DNA from: Nitrospirales bacterium
Lineage (GTDB): Bacteria; Nitrospirota; Nitrospiria; Nitrospirales; UBA8639
Direction: 5' to 3'
Length of the DNA stretch: 37,229 bases
NCBI GenBank assembly: GCA_029261305.1
Contig: JAJDBO010000240.1
Coordinates: 1-37,229, forward strand
The notes beneath the pieces are model-generated. The model worked only from the letters and a program-made list of their open reading frames with translations. It was not told the DNA's origin and made no database searches. The position numbers were made by a program, and so were the translations under genes. Shown here piece by piece: positions 34,610-37,229 of the stretch (positions are counted from its first letter, which is position 1; every line of letters begins with the position of its first letter).

Positions 34610-35191
34610 ATGAACATTCAGTCGCACAATACTCTTTTCACCCCAGTAGCAAACTTACAATCCACTCCAACCTTGGGAAACCAGCCAACCCCTCCCGGGA
34701 AAAATCCCAAAGACTCAGGTTCAACCTCGAAAACTTCTGACACTTCTAGCGTAGTTAACGATAGCCTACACCTCTCAGGGCATGACCCAGAACTTGCGAA
34801 GCTTCAAGCTCGAGATAGAGAGGTTCGTGCTCACGAAGCTGCTCATTCTGCCGCAGCAGGATCATTAGCCAATGGTGGCCCTTCATTTACCTTCCAAAAG
34901 GGATCTGATGGACGTCTCTATGCAGTGGGCGGGGAGGTCAATATTGATACCAGTGCAGATTCCAATGACCCTCAAGCCACTATTCAAAAAGCTCGCCAGA
35001 TTCAGGCTGCAGCCAATGCCCCCGCCAACCCTTCTGCCCAAGATCGAGCGGTGGCTGCCCAAGCGTCCCGCATGGAGGCTCAAGCTCGTAGAGAACTACA
35101 ACAAGAACGGACGGAAGACATACAAGGAACCACCACCTCTCGTTCAAACATTCCCACACCAGTCCCACAAATTATTGACCTCTTTGCCTAG
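34610..35191 (+). CDS. SprA-related putative metalloprotease
   Basis: A 193-aa protein. A low-complexity Ser/Thr/Pro-rich N-terminus (1-60) precedes a domain with REVRAHEAAHSAAAG, an HExxH zinc motif at 75-79, then FTFQKGSDGRLYAVGGEVNID, where a Glu could be the third ligand. The helical end DPQATIQKARQIQAAANAPANPSAQDRAVAAQA is the hallmark of the CJM1_0395-type/SprA-related family. No signal peptide is obvious. The ATG at 34610 is chosen because the longer upstream frame would overlap the divergent regulator gene; it lacks a clear ribosome binding site. Catalytic activity of the family is predicted, not shown. Confidence 0.85.
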   Translation: MNIQSHNTLFTPVANLQSTPTLGNQPTPPGKNPKDSGSTSKTSDTSSVVNDSLHLSGHDPELAKLQARDREVRAHEAAHSAAAGSLANGGPSFTFQKGSDGRLYAVGGEVNIDTSADSNDPQATIQKARQIQAAANAPANPSAQDRAVAAQASRMEAQARRELQQERTEDIQGTTTSRSNIPTPVPQIIDLFA

Positions 35192-35561
35192 AGTTTTCAG
35201 AATGAAAAACCTGATCAATCAGGTATCAAGTATGAGAAATATCCCCCGAAATATTTTCAAACAATTCTGATCCTCCCCCGAGAGTATATTTTTTGTAACA
35301 CCTGTAAGACCAAAGACACTAACCACCAATGAATAGAAATGAAGCCCTCCGCACTATTCCTAATAAATAATGAAGGGAGCTTTTCCATAGTCTCGCGATT
35401 GGCGGACAAAGGGTAAACCATTCCACTGATCTCCCAATAGAATACGCCCAGAAACTACTCAGCAGAGCGGAAAACTGAACAACGTTGAAAAAATTAGTAA
35501 TTTCAATTAATTAAGTCTAGTCATTATTAACTCCATTGAGTTTTGGTATAATTAACCCGAT
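35192..35561. other. Intergenic region upstream of mlaC
   Basis: 370 bases without a trusted ORF. A small inverted repeat, ACCTGA-TCAA-TCAGGT (35209-35224), lies 17 bases after the protease stop and may be a weak terminator. AT-rich DNA follows, ending in the TATAAT at 35547. Confidence 0.5.
35547..35552 (+). promoter_or_regulatory. -10 element very close to the mlaC start
   Basis: A perfect TATAAT lies only 9 bases before the mlaC ATG. A transcript from it would begin within about 3 bases of the start codon. There is no ribosome binding site between them, consistent with a leaderless mRNA. Confidence 0.45.
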
Positions 35562-36176
35562 ATGGCTTTGATCCTACGACATCGAACGGTTGTCCTGCTC
35601 TTTTTCTGTTTTCTCTGGGTCCCCGGACCTGTAGCGTTCGCCGGAGAAGCAAGTGAGAGCATCAGTCAATTGCAGGCGACCCTAATTAAAATTATGAAGG
35701 AAGGCAGCACTTTAGGATACCAGGGCCGATGGAAAACCATCACCCCTGTGATTAAACACACTCATGACCTTCCTGTCATCGCAAAAATTGCTATTGGAAG
35801 ACATTGGAAAGCGCTGACCAAGGAACAACAACAAGAATTTACGAAGACCTTTAAGGAACTCAGCAATTCTACCTATGCTGGACGATTCAACAGTTATTCT
35901 GGGGAGCGATTTTCACTTATATCCGAAAAACCTCTTAAGAAAAACCGAGTGCTGGTCCAGACAAGATTTATCAAAGCCGATGGAGAAGAAATACGATTTA
36001 ACTACATCCTTCACCATACTAGCGATCAATGGAAGATTATCAATATCATGGTCAATGGAGTGAGTGATCTCGCACTGAAACGAACTGAATATGGTGGCAT
36101 TTTAAAAAGTGATGGTTTCCAAGCCCTACTAGATAAAATACGTACCCAAATTAAAGAAAACGCAAATGGACTATAA
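35562..36176 (+). CDS. mlaC: MlaC-family periplasmic phospholipid-binding protein
   Basis: MlaC shuttles phospholipids between the outer-membrane MlaA complex and the inner-membrane MlaFEDB transporter. The 204-aa protein has a signal peptide (residues 9-27, ending AFAGE). The Ttg2D/MlaC domain follows, with HDLPVIAKIAIGRHWKALTKEQQQEFTKTFKEL, then beta-strands (RVLVQTRFI, IRFNYILHHTSDQWKIINIMVNGVSDL). The related HpnM proteins of hopanoid loci have the same fold and cannot be excluded. The ATG has no ribosome binding site, but a TATAAT lies 9 bases upstream. mlaA follows after 29 bases. No mlaDEF genes are in the window. Confidence 0.9.
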   Translation: MALILRHRTVVLLFFCFLWVPGPVAFAGEASESISQLQATLIKIMKEGSTLGYQGRWKTITPVIKHTHDLPVIAKIAIGRHWKALTKEQQQEFTKTFKELSNSTYAGRFNSYSGERFSLISEKPLKKNRVLVQTRFIKADGEEIRFNYILHHTSDQWKIINIMVNGVSDLALKRTEYGGILKSDGFQALLDKIRTQIKENANGL

Positions 36177-36205
36177 ATTCATTTGTTGGTAGGATAACAG
36201 ACGAA

Positions 36206-37117
36206 ATGACGAATCTTTGCCCAATTTTCAAACCCTATCGTAAAAACGCGATGCCAACACCACATTCTCGACTACACGGCTTTCGATGGGTTCTCATATT
36301 TCTAGTCCTGACCGCTGGAATGCCTGTATTTTCGTTCGCTGAGGATTCATCGAATGACCCTCTTGAGGTGCTTAACCGGCCAATCTATGAAGCAAACGAT
36401 TTGCTTGATCAATTGGTCGGAGAACCGGTTTCTCGAGTTTACATCAACGTGACACCAGACCCTATCCGGTCAAGTGTTTCTAACTTTTTCGATAATGTGA
36501 CGTATCTGAATGTGGTATTAAATGACTTTTTGCAAGGAAAAGGGGAACAGGGTCTTGAGGACTCAAGCCGCTTCTTGATTAATAGTACCTTTGGCGCCTT
36601 TGGGCTCTTTGACATCGCAACTCCACTTGGCCTTGAAAAACACACCGAAGATTTTGGGCAAACACTTGCCGTGTGGGGCGTCGGGCAAGGAACCTATTTG
36701 GTTCTTCCTTTTCTGGGTCCAAATACGGCGCGGGATGTTCCAGACCTTGGGGTCAGTGCGGTCACAAACATTCTATTTTATTTCAGTAATCCTGTTGCGG
36801 TTCCCGTCGCAGTTTTGGGTTTTATTGACAAACGATCCCGCTTTGATCAAGCTATTCAGTTCCGAAATGAGGTCGCGGTCGAGCCCTATCTCTTCACCCG
36901 CGAGGCCTACCTTCAGCACCGGAAATTTCTTATTTATGACGGAGATCCACCACTGAGCGATGATGATTTATTCCTTGATGCTCCCCTTGTGGAACTTGAA
37001 GAAGATACTCCAGTGAACATTGAAACGGAACAGGCCCCAGAAAAGATAGAAATTGATCCGCAGGTGAAGAGCCCTGACCTCACAGAGACTTCAACCCTCA
37101 CGGTCTCTATTCGCTAA
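36206..37117 (+). CDS. mlaA: MlaA/VacJ-family outer-membrane phospholipid-removal protein
   Basis: MlaA removes mislocalised phospholipids from the outer leaflet of the outer membrane. The family core DPLEVLNRPIYEANDLLDQ is followed by PDPIRSSVSNFFDNV, FLINSTFGAFGLFDIAT, EDFGQTLAVWGVGQGTYLVLPFLGP and the RSRFDQAIQF region. The 303-aa protein has a hydrophobic N-terminus (about 27-44, WVLIFLVLTAGMPVFSFAED) but no lipobox cysteine, whereas MlaA is usually a lipoprotein. A 40-residue acidic tail (VELEEDTPVNIETEQAPEKIEID) extends the usual C-terminus. It forms an operon with mlaC. A later start at 36251 is possible. Confidence 0.92.
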   Translation: MTNLCPIFKPYRKNAMPTPHSRLHGFRWVLIFLVLTAGMPVFSFAEDSSNDPLEVLNRPIYEANDLLDQLVGEPVSRVYINVTPDPIRSSVSNFFDNVTYLNVVLNDFLQGKGEQGLEDSSRFLINSTFGAFGLFDIATPLGLEKHTEDFGQTLAVWGVGQGTYLVLPFLGPNTARDVPDLGVSAVTNILFYFSNPVAVPVAVLGFIDKRSRFDQAIQFRNEVAVEPYLFTREAYLQHRKFLIYDGDPPLSDDDLFLDAPLVELEEDTPVNIETEQAPEKIEIDPQVKSPDLTETSTLTVSIR

Positions 37118-37229
37118 TCACCTGTTTCTCCCAGGCTCCCAAGTAATTCAACCTCCTCTACGCTAAGTCCACTCAGGTCTCTTTCCACCACCCTCTTGTC
37201 TCTAACTCACCAATCAACGCTGGCAACAC
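37118..37229. other. 3' edge, non-coding
   Basis: 112 pyrimidine-rich bases after mlaA, with no recognisable gene or hairpin terminator. Confidence 0.4.

Noticed and set aside
1..37229. CRISPR arrays, tRNA, rRNA, complete insertion sequences or prophage genes
   Set aside because: No regularly spaced repeats, cloverleaf-forming stretch, rRNA-like sequence, transposase or integrase was found on either strand.

Overview
The window looks like a chromosomal segment of a Gram-negative bacterium of moderate GC content, most plausibly of the Nitrospira/Nitrospirota group. This is an inference from the gene mix: a PEP-CTERM protein, SecA with a SEC-C tail, several TonB parts, Mla outer-membrane lipid proteins, a DUF5069 protein, and c-type cytochrome and Crp genes close together. 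No rRNA, tRNA, CRISPR array or complete insertion sequence is visible. Both ends are arbitrary, and the first gene is cut at its 5' end.

Layout. Positions 1-3972 (+): a DsrE-like fragment, a conserved-looking exported protein of unknown function, a thioredoxin/DUF5069 pair and MsrB. Positions 4006-6260 (-): an SDR oxidoreductase, a single-domain response regulator and a degenerate receiver. The long intergenic stretches around the two receivers hold a perfect 18-bp inverted repeat and a three-way-junction RNA candidate. Positions 7003-8703 (+): a lytic transglycosylase and an MscS-like membrane protein. Positions 8816-11793: a divergent pair, an SLC13/TrkA-C permease and a K+ channel with an RCK domain. 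Positions 11814-15695 (-): a carbohydrate operon (small membrane protein, MalQ, mannosyl-3-phosphoglycerate phosphatase-like HAD enzyme) and a YtxH protein. Positions 16190-17765 (-): an intact PEP-CTERM gene and a decayed paralogue, each with its own U-tract terminator. Positions 18223-20925 (-): secA.

Positions 21364-33574 (+) are the accessory-looking heart of the window. First comes tonB - TPR - tonB - exbB - exbD - small His/Cys protein. A small HTH gene, a second small His/Cys protein and an unknown exported protein follow. Then comes a BNR-propeller protein with a CVCC motif, a TlpA-type thioredoxin, a third small His/Cys protein, a TonB-dependent receptor and a truncated exbB copy. 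A monohaem cytochrome c and a DUF5666-like periplasmic protein close the region. The three small proteins share a His-rich segment, a C-x-W-x-C motif and a C-terminal R-[A/G]-P-P. They tie the modules together and suggest one TonB-energised envelope system. Copper or another thiophilic metal is my best guess for what it handles, but the sequence does not show the substrate.

Positions 33660-37117: a Crp/Fnr regulator (-), a SprA-related putative metalloprotease (+), and mlaC-mlaA (+), which encode phospholipid-trafficking proteins. The mlaC promoter is so close to its ATG that the mRNA may be leaderless.
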